From Nostoc flagelliforme FACHB-838 (GTDB lineage Bacteria > Cyanobacteriota > Cyanobacteriia > Cyanobacteriales > Nostocaceae), in assembly GCF_014698065.1 (NCBI RefSeq), contig NZ_JACJSI010000031.1, positions 1-64,000 of the forward strand: a stretch of 64,000 bases of DNA. The letters are read 5' to 3'. The stretch's first letter is position 1. Each line of letters opens with the position of its first letter. The notes under the pieces are model-generated. The model worked only from the letters and a program-made list of their open reading frames with translations, ran no database searches and was not told the origin of the DNA. The position numbers and the translations under genes were made by a program. Below are positions 23,900 through 33,075 of this stretch, piece after piece.

Positions 23900-24439
23900 A
23901 TGCCTGAAGATTGGATGCTTCCTACGATTTTTCCCATTGGTGGGATTCTGTTTGACTTTTTATTTGTACTAATAGCCATCCCCATCGAAGCTTATGTTTT
24001 ACACTCTCGACTAAAATTTGACAAAAAAACCAGTATTTTTTATGCCATTTCTATCAATCTGTTTTCTAGCGTAATTGGTTGGTTAATATTTTTTTTCTCA
24101 GAACCAATATTGCCAATACAGGTGAAATCAGAGTTAATTAATTATATGCTTTTTAATAGTTTTAAATTGGCAAATACACAAGTTTTAATTATTTTAACTG
24201 CCTGTATAATTTTCTTTGCGACTTTTTTGATGAAATATTTCATTTTAAAAATTTTACTATTATCCTTACATGAGCCAGTTGCTAAAAAACCAGATGAGCC
24301 TAAAATATCACCGCGGCAACTAAGGCGTCGTTTTAGCAGAATTACTTTCCAAAATACTAATTTAGTTACCACTATATTAATAGCAAATTCTCTAAGCTAT
24401 ACTGCAATAACTATTATTTTATTATTTCGCTCAAAATAG
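23900..24439 (+). CDS. fraC: Filament integrity protein FraC
   Basis: 179 residues, [20 protein letters not shown] then several membrane helices (about 12-35, 46-66, 94-120 and 155-175), with a basic cytoplasmic loop [20 protein letters not shown]. Size, topology and the position just ahead of fraD and fraE match FraC of Anabaena. There FraC is needed for septum structure, for filament integrity without combined nitrogen, and for cell-cell molecular exchange through septal junctions. It is first gene of the fraCDE operon, and the next gene starts 63 bp later. Confidence 0.9.
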   Translation: MPEDWMLPTIFPIGGILFDFLFVLIAIPIEAYVLHSRLKFDKKTSIFYAISINLFSSVIGWLIFFFSEPILPIQVKSELINYMLFNSFKLANTQVLIILTACIIFFATFLMKYFILKILLLSLHEPVAKKPDEPKISPRQLRRRFSRITFQNTNLVTTILIANSLSYTAITIILLFRSK

Positions 24440-24502
24440 TAATAAGTTAGTTGTTGAAGTTAGATAAAAATTAGTGATTATTAATCAGTTTTAGGGAGGA
24501 AT

Positions 24503-25534
24503 ATGAATACGCTACTTAAAGATGTATTTGGGCTTTTTAAATTTGCTGAAGGGTTTTATGCGGGAATTAGGAAAGTATTAGTTCCACCCAAAGCATATTC
24601 TTGGCAGACATTTATATATACGAGTGTTTTTTCTTGGGTACTTTCATATTTTGCTACAGGTTATATTAAAGATATAATTGCCTTTTTTGGTTGGTTATTT
24701 TTAATTGCTGGCACAGCTTGGTATACAACCGAAGATCCTTTAAGAGTTCCTGGTACTTTTATGCCAGTTGGGGCAGTGATTACCGGATTCTTAGTCAGTG
24801 TTTTTGCATTTGGAGATCAACGGGATGTAATTACAGCAAGGACAATCGTTTTTTGGCCAACAATTTCAGCACTAATTACGGCGATACCAGAGTTTATTGA
24901 AGGAAATGATACCGATGCTAAAGCTCGCATTCCTAAGCCAGAAGACCGCCAAAGAATCATAATTTTAGTTGCTAGTAGTATGTTACTAAGTTGCTGGATT
25001 CAATTCTACTTTTTGGTGGATAGTTGGTCACGACAATATCCAAGTTTGCATGCAGACAATTTTGAACGTAGCACCATTGTTGTTAGAGTAGAAAAAGCAG
25101 CCAAAATCCCAGAAAATGGTGCTTTAGTTCTAGAGAAACTTCAGCCAATAATAGTAGAAGAAATAGCTGGAAGACCTTGGTCGGAAGTAGAGAAATGGCT
25201 GCTACCGAAAAATGTGCAACAGCGCGTAGGAACTCTGGGTAGAGAGGTAATTCAGAAGAACCTAAGTAAATATAAAGAAAAAGAACTGTGGCGCGTTGAA
25301 CCGCGTGTAGCTAATACTAAATCTGGTATTTCGTCTGAATATATATTAGATTTACTAAGTATTTGGATAGGCCCAAGTTCTAATCCACAAGGATATTATT
25401 TTAAGAAATCTTGTGTGATTAAAGAATTAGTTACAGCACCCAATAATCCAGAGAATAAGGCTACAGTTGCAGAAATTGAATGCGAGCGCGCCAGTAAATT
25501 TATTGCTGGCTCACCGCCTTTGCAACAACAGTGA
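24503..25534 (+). CDS. fraD: Septal junction protein FraD
   Basis: 343 residues with GGGAGGAAT just before the ATG. About five membrane helices in the first 175 residues (FIYTSVFSWVLSYFATGYI, IIAFFGWLFLIAGTAWYTTE, FMPVGAVITGFLVSVFAFGD and two more) are followed by a large periplasmic region. FraD of Anabaena is a structural component (plug) of the septal junction and has the same length and layout. Together with FraC it permits intercellular diffusion and diazotrophic growth. Second gene in the fra operon, in full length. Confidence 0.9.
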   Translation: MNTLLKDVFGLFKFAEGFYAGIRKVLVPPKAYSWQTFIYTSVFSWVLSYFATGYIKDIIAFFGWLFLIAGTAWYTTEDPLRVPGTFMPVGAVITGFLVSVFAFGDQRDVITARTIVFWPTISALITAIPEFIEGNDTDAKARIPKPEDRQRIIILVASSMLLSCWIQFYFLVDSWSRQYPSLHADNFERSTIVVRVEKAAKIPENGALVLEKLQPIIVEEIAGRPWSEVEKWLLPKNVQQRVGTLGREVIQKNLSKYKEKELWRVEPRVANTKSGISSEYILDLLSIWIGPSSNPQGYYFKKSCVIKELVTAPNNPENKATVAEIECERASKFIAGSPPLQQQ

Positions 25535-25578
25535 AGCTGGTGAGTGGGGTAGGGGAAGTAGGGGAACAGGAGAAAAAA

Positions 25579-25627
25579 TGCCCCATGCCCCATGCCCAAT
25601 TTCTAATCCCCAATGCCTAATGCCCAA
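25579..25627. repeat. Heptamer-type repeat between fraD and fraE
   Basis: A run of CCCCATG/CCCAATT heptamers (ATGCCCCATGCCCCATGCCC and on) fills most of the 98-bp gap between fraD and fraE without interrupting either gene. Confidence 0.65.
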
Positions 25628-25632
25628 AAAAA

Positions 25633-26412
25633 ATGACTATTAACAGAATTTTTGTATTAGCAAAGAATGTGTTTCAGGAAGTGGTACGCGATCGCGTCCT
25701 ATATATTATTGGTTTTTATGCCTTAATACTTGCCGCTGCCTTCCGCGTCCTTCCTGAATTCGCAGCTACGACTGAAGACAAAATGTTTTTAGACTTTGGG
25801 ATGGCTGCAATGAATGCCATCGGGTTAATCATTACGATATTTGTTGGTACGGGACTGGTTAATAAAGAAATTGAAAAACGCACCATCTTGGTGTTAATTG
25901 CTAAACCTGTCAGCCGCAGCGAAATTATCGTTGGCAAGTACTTAGGTTTATCCGCAGTACTAGCTGTACTTGTCGCCACAATGACAGCAATTTATTTAGG
26001 ATTTCTGCAATTTGGTAATATTCCTCATCCAACGGCGAGCATTCTAATTGCTGCGATTTTTTTATTTTTGCAATTGTCATTAATCACCGCTGTGGCTATT
26101 ACCTTCGGTGTTTTTACTGCATCTTTGCTAGCGACTGTTTTAACCTTTGCGGTGTATTTAATCGGAAATATTACACAAGATTTAGTACAACTTGGGCGTC
26201 TTAGCCGCAACCCTGGTATGGAACGTCTAACTCAAGGTTTGTTTCTCATCTTGCCAAATTTATCTCGATTAGATTTGAAAAATGATGCCGTTTATGGTTT
26301 GCAAGCACTACCTGACACAACTGCACTGATTACAAATGCTGGTTATGGCTTACTTTATAGTGCCATGTTGTTAGCGATCGCTATTTTGATCTTTTCAAAG
26401 CGCGGATTTTAG
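25633..26412 (+). CDS. fraE: FraE, ABC-transporter permease subunit
   Basis: 259 residues with six predicted membrane helices and the ABC-2 permease pattern: VFQEVVRDRVLYIIGFYALI, TGLVNKEIEKRTILVLIAKP and VSRSEIIVGKYLGLS (the coupling-helix region), ending LLAIAILIFSKRGF. FraE is the permease encoded in the Anabaena fraCDE operon and is required for heterocyst maturation. Its ATPase must be encoded elsewhere. It is 98 bp after fraD, the gap being heptamer repeats. Convergent with the next gene. Confidence 0.88.
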   Translation: MTINRIFVLAKNVFQEVVRDRVLYIIGFYALILAAAFRVLPEFAATTEDKMFLDFGMAAMNAIGLIITIFVGTGLVNKEIEKRTILVLIAKPVSRSEIIVGKYLGLSAVLAVLVATMTAIYLGFLQFGNIPHPTASILIAAIFLFLQLSLITAVAITFGVFTASLLATVLTFAVYLIGNITQDLVQLGRLSRNPGMERLTQGLFLILPNLSRLDLKNDAVYGLQALPDTTALITNAGYGLLYSAMLLAIAILIFSKRGF

Positions 26413-26424
26413 TCATTGGGTATT

Positions 26425-26500
26425 GAGGCAAGCAGGGGAGAAAGAATTACTAGTTAACAAATTTTTTCCCCCTTCCCCTGTTTATCCGAACTGTATTGCT
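26425..26500. repeat. 76-bp palindromic repeat downstream of fraE
   Basis: GAGGCAAGCAGGGGAG to CCCCTGTTTATCC then AACTGTATTGCT, partner of 23768-23842. Located between convergent genes, its GCAGGGG/CCCCTGT arms with a T-rich loop side could also serve as a terminator. Confidence 0.7.
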
Positions 26501-26507
26501 TACACAT

Positions 26508-26924
26508 TTACAAGGGTTGAGTGCCTTGCATAGATGCTTTTTGTGCAATAGTTTTCATGCGAGTCGCTCTGCTTTTACGGATACGTTCACTTTTGCGAAC
26601 TCCACCAGCCATCTCATATTCGCGGCTATCTTTGCCGTATTTAAAGCCGATTCCCATAAGCATTTTTTCGGAGAAAGTACCCAAGGCTTGTTCTAACTCT
26701 TCAATTTCTAGTTTGGAAGAGTCAATCGTGGTGAGAACAGTATTATGAGCTTCTAACTTGCTGCGTAATTGCTCAATTATTTCTGTCAGTGTTTTTAAAT
26801 TACAAGTATCTCCAAGATCCAAATTGACATCAATTGCTTTAAGTCCAGCAAATCTTAACTCAGCATTTTCTAGAACGCGGGATGTACGTTTTCTCAAAGG
26901 CATAAATTTAGTTACTTGTAACAT
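26508..26924 (-). CDS. Conserved cyanobacterial protein of unknown function
   Basis: 138 residues from the ATG at 26924 (an alternative ATG is seven codons in). The order is a basic PLRKRTSRVLENAEL, a long amphipathic helix LTEIIEQLRSKLEAHNTVLT that could form a coiled coil, and a C-terminal GFKYGKDSREYEMAGGVRKS ending in a basic tail. The YGKDSxEYEMAGGxRKSER motif recurs in cyanobacterial hypotheticals I have seen, but I know no function. Convergent with fraE and not part of its operon. Confidence 0.75.
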   Translation of the reverse strand: MLQVTKFMPLRKRTSRVLENAELRFAGLKAIDVNLDLGDTCNLKTLTEIIEQLRSKLEAHNTVLTTIDSSKLEIEELEQALGTFSEKMLMGIGFKYGKDSREYEMAGGVRKSERIRKSRATRMKTIAQKASMQGTQPL

Positions 26925-27050
26925 TTATACAGTTACTATGCCCTACTAATAATACATTCTGCTTCAGCAAAATCCACAAAAATAATTATACTTTTTATGA
27001 GAGAACCACTGGTAAATTCTCTTAATTTAGCTAAAGCGTTTATCTAATCT

Positions 27051-27281
27051 TAATTACAGCTTGAGCATTTATAACTACAGAAGAAACTGTGTTAACTACA
27101 GAAGAAGCTGTGTTAACTACAGCTTGAGCATTCATAACTACAAAAGAAGTTGTATTAACTACAGCTTGAGCATTCATAACCACACAAGAAGTTGTATTAA
27201 CTACAGCTTAAGGATTACTTATCATACAATAAGTATCTATAAGTAATGCTTAGTTTGTATTAACTACGGCTTAAGCATTAC
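27051..27281. repeat. Eleven-unit tandem array with exact 21-bp period
   Basis: Units begin TAACTACAG at 27051, 27072, 27093, 27114, 27135, 27156, 27177, 27198 and, more diverged, 27219, 27240 and 27261. Two unit types occur: A (TAACTACAGCTTGAGCATTC) and B (TAACTACAAAAGAAGTTGTA), in the order A B B A B A B A then three diverged units. The array is not obviously coding. The gap to 27563 that follows contains no recognisable gene. Confidence 0.9.
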
Positions 27282-27563
27282 TTATAACAGTTCCCGCATG
27301 GATAATATCAAGTTTGGATAATTTAGTTCAAAAAGTGCGCGTTAGCCTTTAAATATCTACTTGTTGAATTTCTTAGCTGGGCGTAAGTTCTTGGTTTAGC
27401 GTTCAAATTAACAATTTTGCTTCTGAAAAGGATAAACGAGAACTTTTACGCAATAACATCACCCAAGCTGAAAAAAATTGTGGTTACAGCTAAGAAGAAA
27501 GCCCCATACAGAGCATGGAAACGAAATCACAAGATTATTTCACTTTGACAGGGCTAATTCTAA

Positions 27564-28220
27564 CTAATAAATAACTATCTGAGGTTGCTCAATTGTGCCA
27601 TCAGGCATGATAGTATCCCGCAACTTTGCATAAATAAAATTTGTCTTCCAAAGGTTTGCCTTACTCAAGTTTGCCTTGGTTAAATTTGCCCATGTCAAGT
27701 CTGCACTAGTTAAGTTGGCCTCAGTCAAATTAGCTTCTAGTAATTTTGCTCCTGAGAGATTTGCTCTTGAGAGATTTGCAAAACTTAAGTTAGCTTCAAT
27801 CAGCGATGCTTCAATTAATTTAGCTTCTCTTAGGTCTGCTTCTCTCAAATCCGCATCACACAAAGAAGCACCCCAAAGATTACTGCCTGTTAAGTTCACC
27901 CGCCATAAGAAAGTTCCGCACAAATTTGCTCGTGTTAAATCAGCATTAGCTAAATTGGCTTCACATAAAGAGGCTTCATACAAATTAGCGTCACGCAAGC
28001 TAGCTTGCATCAAATTTGCCCCACTTAAATTAGCACGATTCAGAACACAGCCAGACAAATTTGCACCACGCAAATCTGCTCCGATGAAGTTAATACCGCT
28101 TAAATCAATTCCTTTCAGGTCGATTCCATTCAAGTCACATCCACTGAAATCTCGGCGCTGAAAATATTTATTTGTGATTTGACTTAAAATAAATTCCTGT
28201 TGATCAGCATAATTTTTCAT
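27564..28220 (-). CDS. Pentapeptide-repeat protein
   Basis: 218 residues. AGAGGTG six bases before the ATG at 28220 fixes the start. After a short N-terminal region (KYFQRRDFSGCDLNGIDLKG) the protein is nearly all A(D/N)LXX pentapeptides (ANLSGANLMQASLRDANLYE and so on) up to about residue 200. It then ends RDTIMPDGTIEQPQIVIY. It should fold as a right-handed quadrilateral beta-helix. Soluble, with no signal peptide. Functions of such proteins in cyanobacteria are mostly unknown. Single gene. Confidence 0.88.
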   Translation of the reverse strand: MKNYADQQEFILSQITNKYFQRRDFSGCDLNGIDLKGIDLSGINFIGADLRGANLSGCVLNRANLSGANLMQASLRDANLYEASLCEANLANADLTRANLCGTFLWRVNLTGSNLWGASLCDADLREADLREAKLIEASLIEANLSFANLSRANLSGAKLLEANLTEANLTSADLTWANLTKANLSKANLWKTNFIYAKLRDTIMPDGTIEQPQIVIY

Positions 28221-28495
28221 GGTATTCACCTCTGGGTGTAATTTATCTCAAAGATCGAGTGTGATAGTTACCGTATATTGAGAGTACACCGCAAACGGAG
28301 ATTAGCTCACTAAATAATCAAAAATAAATTACTAGAAAATCCCCAATCACCTGAAAATGCGTTTTTTTAGTGGTTTTTAAAACAAAAAATGCTGACATAA
28401 GTCAGGAAATATTTATATAACAAAAGTCATGTTGCTTACTGCAAATTCAAAACTACCATAAGTAATATTAATAGCGTATCCTTTTGTTGCTTTCA

Positions 28496-30295
28496 CTACT
28501 GCGTTTTTTGATTTACTTGTAACCAAACTTCTAAACTAGCAAGCAACCACAGCTTTACCCCATAACGACTCCAAGTATCTCCTTGATAATTTAACCAATT
28601 ACGAATTGGCAATTGGTTCAAGTAAGGAGTGATATATGCATTTCGATTAAGCAATAAATCTCTAGCTTCTTGTTGCCAATATTTCCGAAATCCTAACTGC
28701 ACTGGTACCATCATGCCACTTTTGGGACGATGAATAATTGCGTCTGGTAAAATATTTGCGCTCATCGTTACCGCAGCGTCTTGTAGAGAAGACTTACCGG
28801 AGGTAATCGCTTGCTTTAAAACTGCTTTTTCTTCCACTCCAGAAAGCTTATACTCTGGAGGTATCTCCATACTTAAGTCTACTACTCGTTGGTCGAACAA
28901 AGGAGAACGACCTTGTAAAAGGGCTGCTTGAGTTAAGTTACTAACTTTGGTCAAAATTTGGTCAGCACCTTTAAATTTGATGTTCATCGCCATCAAACGA
29001 TTCAGATAGTTAGCTTGGGAATATAAATCTTCTTCAAAAACCCAAGGTGCTGTTTGTACTGCTGCCCAAACTTCTGGTTTTAAAAGTTGCGGTAAGTCAA
29101 CAGCACACTTTTGGAAGGAAATTAAATAAGCTTGCAAGGCATCCTGATTGGTGACAGATCCATATAAACTATTAATTAGCATTGGCTGATTTTTTGGCCC
29201 ACCAAAACAAGGGTCGCCACCTTCACCATTTAAAATTACTTCTACGTTTTCTCTTGCCAGTCGTCCCAGCAAAAGGTTGGGAACAGTTAGTGGGTCGCCA
29301 ATGGGGTCATCTAAATAGGCCATTGTTTCCGGCAGGCGTTCCCACATATTCTTAAAAGTAATTTCTAAAATGTGGTGCTGCGTCTGGCAATGGGATGCCA
29401 CGAGACTAGAAAATTCTAATTCATTGGGACATTCAGAACCAAAATGAATCGAGAAGGTGTGAACTGGTGCTTTGTGGAATTTTGCGACTAAAGCAGTGAT
29501 ACTGCTAGAGTCCAAACCACCAGAAAGAAAAACCCCAACGGGTTCATTTGCTGGTGGTAAATATTCTTGAACAACTTGGTCTAGGAGTTCTCGCAAGCGA
29601 TCGCCATGCCATTCTAAGGGTTGATCTATTGCTATAATCTTTTGTTGAAGCTGCCAATAAGCTGTAACTTTTTGGTCAGGAAATTCTAAAACGGTTCCAG
29701 GTCGCAGTTCTCGCACCTGTTCCCAAAGCGTTCGTTCTCCGGGAACAAAGGCACAACAAAGATAATCTCGCAACGCCACCAAATCTAAATCGGCTGAACG
29801 ATGGGGTGCTAAAGTTCGCAGTTGAGGCGCAATCCAACAAACCGAACCAGTGGTAGTGTAATAGAGAGTACGAACACCGATGCGATCGCGAACTAACTTC
29901 AACACCTGTTTTTCTCTATCCCAAACTACTAGCCCAAACATCCCTACAAGTTGCCTGAGACATTCAAAGCCCCATCGTTCCCAAAGATTGGCAACCAGTT
30001 CTAGAGAACTTCCTTGAAAGCTATCCGGTTCAATTCCTAACTTTTGCAGCAACTGCACTTGGTTAGTTAACCAAATATCACCAACAACAACAAATCGTCC
30101 TCCAGAACTGATTGCTAATTTTTCCGTCAGAAATTCAGAATTTCCACCTGGTAAAATTACAAAAAATTTTTCATCTTGCCAAGCTATATTTTCATAATTT
30201 GCATCAACTCTCCCCCAAGCTACGCGCCAGGTTGCCTTAGTCTTGATGAACTCGATTTTACGAGATTTACGATTTTTAAACGCATCAAATAGCAT
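28496..30295 (-). CDS. Asparagine-synthetase-family protein lacking the N-terminal cysteine
   Basis: 599 residues. The N-terminal half has the Ntn glutaminase fold remnants (LRQLVGMFGLVVWDREKQVL, RDRIGVRTLYY). The C-terminal half has the PP-loop VFLSGGLDSSSITALVAK, ILNGEGGDPCFGG and HRPKSGMMVPVQLGFRK of asparagine synthetases. The protein starts MLFDAFKNRKSRKIEF, so the catalytic Cys of true glutamine-dependent enzymes is missing and no MCGI-like segment exists. It may use free ammonia or make a different amide, as in specialised pathways. The next gene (membrane protein, same strand, 178 bp away) could be related. Confidence 0.82.
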   Translation of the reverse strand: MLFDAFKNRKSRKIEFIKTKATWRVAWGRVDANYENIAWQDEKFFVILPGGNSEFLTEKLAISSGGRFVVVGDIWLTNQVQLLQKLGIEPDSFQGSSLELVANLWERWGFECLRQLVGMFGLVVWDREKQVLKLVRDRIGVRTLYYTTTGSVCWIAPQLRTLAPHRSADLDLVALRDYLCCAFVPGERTLWEQVRELRPGTVLEFPDQKVTAYWQLQQKIIAIDQPLEWHGDRLRELLDQVVQEYLPPANEPVGVFLSGGLDSSSITALVAKFHKAPVHTFSIHFGSECPNELEFSSLVASHCQTQHHILEITFKNMWERLPETMAYLDDPIGDPLTVPNLLLGRLARENVEVILNGEGGDPCFGGPKNQPMLINSLYGSVTNQDALQAYLISFQKCAVDLPQLLKPEVWAAVQTAPWVFEEDLYSQANYLNRLMAMNIKFKGADQILTKVSNLTQAALLQGRSPLFDQRVVDLSMEIPPEYKLSGVEEKAVLKQAITSGKSSLQDAAVTMSANILPDAIIHRPKSGMMVPVQLGFRKYWQQEARDLLLNRNAYITPYLNQLPIRNWLNYQGDTWSRYGVKLWLLASLEVWLQVNQKTQ

Positions 30296-30367
30296 GGGAA
30301 ATTTTCAACGCATAATCATTAATTTTAAGGCATTGCTAAATGCAGTTCTCATTTGCATGAATGAGGT

Positions 30368-30411
30368 ACACGGGTAGGTTAGCACATTTGTGCTAACCTA
30401 CGATGATATAT
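30368..30411. repeat. Palindromic repeat, second copy (ggtaggttagcaca..tgtgctaacctacg)
   Basis: GTAGGTTAGCACA and TGTGCTAACCTAC form a hairpin with TT as centre, like 13881-13920. It sits between the asparagine-synthetase-like gene and the membrane-protein gene on the same strand. Confidence 0.6.
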
Positions 30412-30472
30412 GTTATTTGTAGTTAGACAAACGCTGATACATATAGATTTTTTGTAGGAAACATTGCTTCTA

Positions 30473-31210
30473 CTACTTTTCAGATATATGTATTTCCAGT
30501 TGGAGGCTTTCTCTCAAGCTGCTAAGGTAAGCTAGCAGCGCATAAATAAAAATGACAATTCCGGCCATTTCCAAAAATTCTTCAACAACTATGCCTGTTA
30601 AGGTTATTGCGTTGCGTCGCCCAAAATCTTCTCTCAAAAGTCCACCCACCATTTCCATAACTAAGGTTCCACTTACATAAACAACTGCGGCAATTAGAAA
30701 TAAATACCGAGTTTTGTAAGGGAGATGGAACCAAAATTTTAGATATTTAAATGCAAAAATTCCTACGAAAATAGTCCCAGGGATAACCCAGGTTTGGAAA
30801 AATAGAGGATAAAGATTAAGCGATTCTCGCACTGACGGAATGATCAAAATTTCGTGAAAACTAAATGCTTCATCCAAACTCAAATATAAAAATATAAAAT
30901 ATAGGGTTTTCCAGTAAGAAAAATGGCGGTCTTCCGTCTTAATAAGACTAATTACTTTAAGTAATGCAGAACAAAACAATAAAGAGAACGCAGAATACCA
31001 GGCAGGAATATTTAACTCTCCATCTAGGCTAAATAGTTCGTAAAACCATTTTGTAGCTGGAAAAGGAAACTCTGAGAGCCAGAAATAGGCACTTAGAGCG
31101 CCTGCTACGGTGAGGCACATAACAGTGAGAATTAAACGTCGAGCAATTGTTTTAGCACAGAGGTGAATTGCTAAACCCATACTATAACTTGATACTTGCT
31201 TCATACGCAT
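30473..31210 (-). CDS. Polytopic membrane protein of unknown function with conserved-looking acidic/His residues
   Basis: 245 residues with about six to seven membrane helices. Within or beside helices are LSLDEAFSFHE (Asp113, Glu114, His119, Glu120), GTLVMEMVGG (Glu186) and VVEEFLEMAG (Glu210, Glu211, Glu214). Buried acidic and His residues in this arrangement suggest a metal site or proton path. That is inference; I do not recognise the family. The ATG at 31210 is followed by a second in-frame ATG two codons later. It is upstream of the asparagine-synthetase-like gene on the same strand. Confidence 0.75.
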   Translation of the reverse strand: MRMKQVSSYSMGLAIHLCAKTIARRLILTVMCLTVAGALSAYFWLSEFPFPATKWFYELFSLDGELNIPAWYSAFSLLFCSALLKVISLIKTEDRHFSYWKTLYFIFLYLSLDEAFSFHEILIIPSVRESLNLYPLFFQTWVIPGTIFVGIFAFKYLKFWFHLPYKTRYLFLIAAVVYVSGTLVMEMVGGLLREDFGRRNAITLTGIVVEEFLEMAGIVIFIYALLAYLSSLRESLQLEIHISEK

Positions 31211-31380
31211 ATTGAGCTAATTTATTTTATATATAACAATTATTAAGAAATTATCTCATGTAAGTAGATACTACAAGCTAAAGAAGCTACGTAGCTTTGA
31301 AGCTGCCACTGATTGCTCCCAAGGAAATCAGAGATTTGGAGTGGGACTTAAACCGTTGCTAACTATTACAGAACGGTGGC

Positions 31381-31408
31381 TATAGCGGTTCCCATTCAGA
31401 TGCGGTAC
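31381..31408 (+). repeat. Solitary end of the 12427-type MITE
   Basis: TATAGCGGTTCCCATTCAGA followed by TGCGGTAC matches one 28-bp terminal arm of the element at 12427-12533. No opposite arm is nearby. The gap 31211-31857 also holds a GAAGGACGCAAAGGACGCAA-type intergenic repeat near 31600 and a palindrome near 31530-31590, but no gene. Confidence 0.55.
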
Positions 31409-31857
31409 AAGATTATATTGCCAAGGAAGCAGAAAAAAGTTAGTAATTTTGTCTAACAACTAAGCCCAATACAATTCAGTTAGGGTTAAAACTCTTTGCC
31501 AAAGTCAATTTTTTTAACGAACCGCATACTCCTACGGAGAAGCAAGCTACGCGTTAGCGTCTCCCCTTCTCCCAAAAGGAGAGGCTAGCGCCAAGAAAGA
31601 AGGACGCAAAGGACGCAAAGAGAAGAAAGAAATACTTAACCCAAGCATATTGCAACCAAGCCTTAATCTTTTAGTAATAAGATAAATACTAGCCTGTCAA
31701 GTTTAAATTGATAAGTAAGCAAGTTCGTAGTCAGGACTTTAATCTTTATTTTTAAGCACTAAAGTCCTGACTACAAATCTTTAATTATTCACGTCCACCT
31801 ACTTAGTCTAAAAGTGGTTGTTCCTCTTGTTAATTTAAAAAATATTGCCTAGCAAAC

Positions 31858-33075
31858 ATGACTAACTCAGCACCAAGCCGTTTGGGTGAACTCGCTAACC
31901 TGTTTTTTAAACTGGGTGTCATTGGCTTTGGAGGCCCGGTTGCCCATATTGCCATGATTGAAGATGAGGTGGTTAAGCGGCGTCAGTGGTTAACAAGAGA
32001 GCATTTTCTGGATTTGCTGGGCGCAACTAACCTAATTCCTGGCCCAAATTCCACAGAAATGGCTATCCATATAGGATACATCTATGCAGGATGGCTGGGG
32101 CTGATTGTGTCAGGCGTTTGTTTTGTTTTACCTGCGGTTCTAATTACTGGCGGGTTTGCTTGGGTTTATGTTACTTACGGTACTTTACCCCAAGTCGCTC
32201 CCTTACTTTATGGCATTAAACCGGCTGTTTTAGCAATTATCATTAATGCCCTCTGGGGCTTGGCAAAAAAGGCTGTAAAAACTCGCCAATTACTAGTGAT
32301 TGCTTTGGCTGTAGCGTTACTGACGTTGTTATTGAAATTAAATGAAGTAATTGCCCTATTAATTGGGGGATTGCTGGGTATGGTTTGGTTACATTCTGGT
32401 GATAAAAACGACAAACCAGGAGATAAAGCCAACTTTCTGATTGCTAGTCTCAGCACGGGTGCAACTTTGAAGGCATCGGCGGCTGTTGCTGCATCGGTAA
32501 CTACTGTTTCTGCAATCAACGTTTCTTTATGGCAGCTGGGCTGGTTTTTTCTCAAAGTCGGTAGTGTCTTGTTTGGTGGTGGCTACCTTTTGGTGGCTTT
32601 TCTCCAAGGGGGATTAGTTGAAGAATACGGCTGGCTGACACAACAGCAATTATTAGATGCGATCGCAATTGGTCAATTTACTCCTGGGCCAGTACTGTCC
32701 ACTGCTACGTTTATTGGTTATATCATTGCCGGCATACCTGGCGCAATTGTTGCCACAATCGGAATTTTTCTACCTTCTTTTGTTTTTGTTGCTGCCCTGA
32801 ATCCCCTAATCCCACGGTTACGGGCTTCTTTTTGGACTAGAGCATTTTTGGATGCTGTGAATGTTAGTGCTGTAGCGCTAATGGTTGTTACTACCCTGCA
32901 ACTGGGGATAGCAACTTTAACATTACCACAAGCCCCGTTTGTAGATTTTCTTGGACTGGCGATCGCTATTGTCTGTGCCATTTTAGCTGTTCACTTCCGC
33001 ATTAATGCTGTATGGCTAGTCTTTGGTAGCGCTTTAATCGGATGGGGTGCTTCACTCTTGGGCTACACTCAATGA
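31858..33075 (+). CDS. chrA: Chromate efflux transporter (ChrA, CHR family)
   Basis: 405 residues, the two-domain CHR form. Each half begins with the family signature: LANLFFKLGVIGFGGPVAHI then GATNLIPGPNSTEMAIHIGY in the N-half, and LFGGGYLLVAFLQGGLVEEY then AIAIGQFTPGPVLSTATFIG in the C-half. About ten to twelve membrane helices. CHR proteins export chromate, probably by proton antiport, from the cytoplasm; a physiological anion may be the real substrate in cyanobacteria. Single gene. A hairpin TTGCCGAA-GTTT-TTCGGCAA lies at 33252-33271 downstream. Confidence 0.92.
   Translation: MTNSAPSRLGELANLFFKLGVIGFGGPVAHIAMIEDEVVKRRQWLTREHFLDLLGATNLIPGPNSTEMAIHIGYIYAGWLGLIVSGVCFVLPAVLITGGFAWVYVTYGTLPQVAPLLYGIKPAVLAIIINALWGLAKKAVKTRQLLVIALAVALLTLLLKLNEVIALLIGGLLGMVWLHSGDKNDKPGDKANFLIASLSTGATLKASAAVAASVTTVSAINVSLWQLGWFFLKVGSVLFGGGYLLVAFLQGGLVEEYGWLTQQQLLDAIAIGQFTPGPVLSTATFIGYIIAGIPGAIVATIGIFLPSFVFVAALNPLIPRLRASFWTRAFLDAVNVSAVALMVVTTLQLGIATLTLPQAPFVDFLGLAIAIVCAILAVHFRINAVWLVFGSALIGWGASLLGYTQ

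Noticed and set aside
27061..27246. Frame through the 21-bp array encoding NYSLSIH/NYRRSCV heptapeptides
   Set aside because: A 21-bp tandem repeat without stops gives a heptapeptide frame automatically; no ribosome site or start suited to it.
27051..27281. CRISPR array
   Set aside because: The period of 21 bp is too short, and the units are contiguous without unique spacers.
27380..27563. Possible gene fragment reading ASEKDKRELLRNNITQAEKN
   Set aside because: A short protein-like stretch in one frame, but too short and unrecognised to call a pseudogene.
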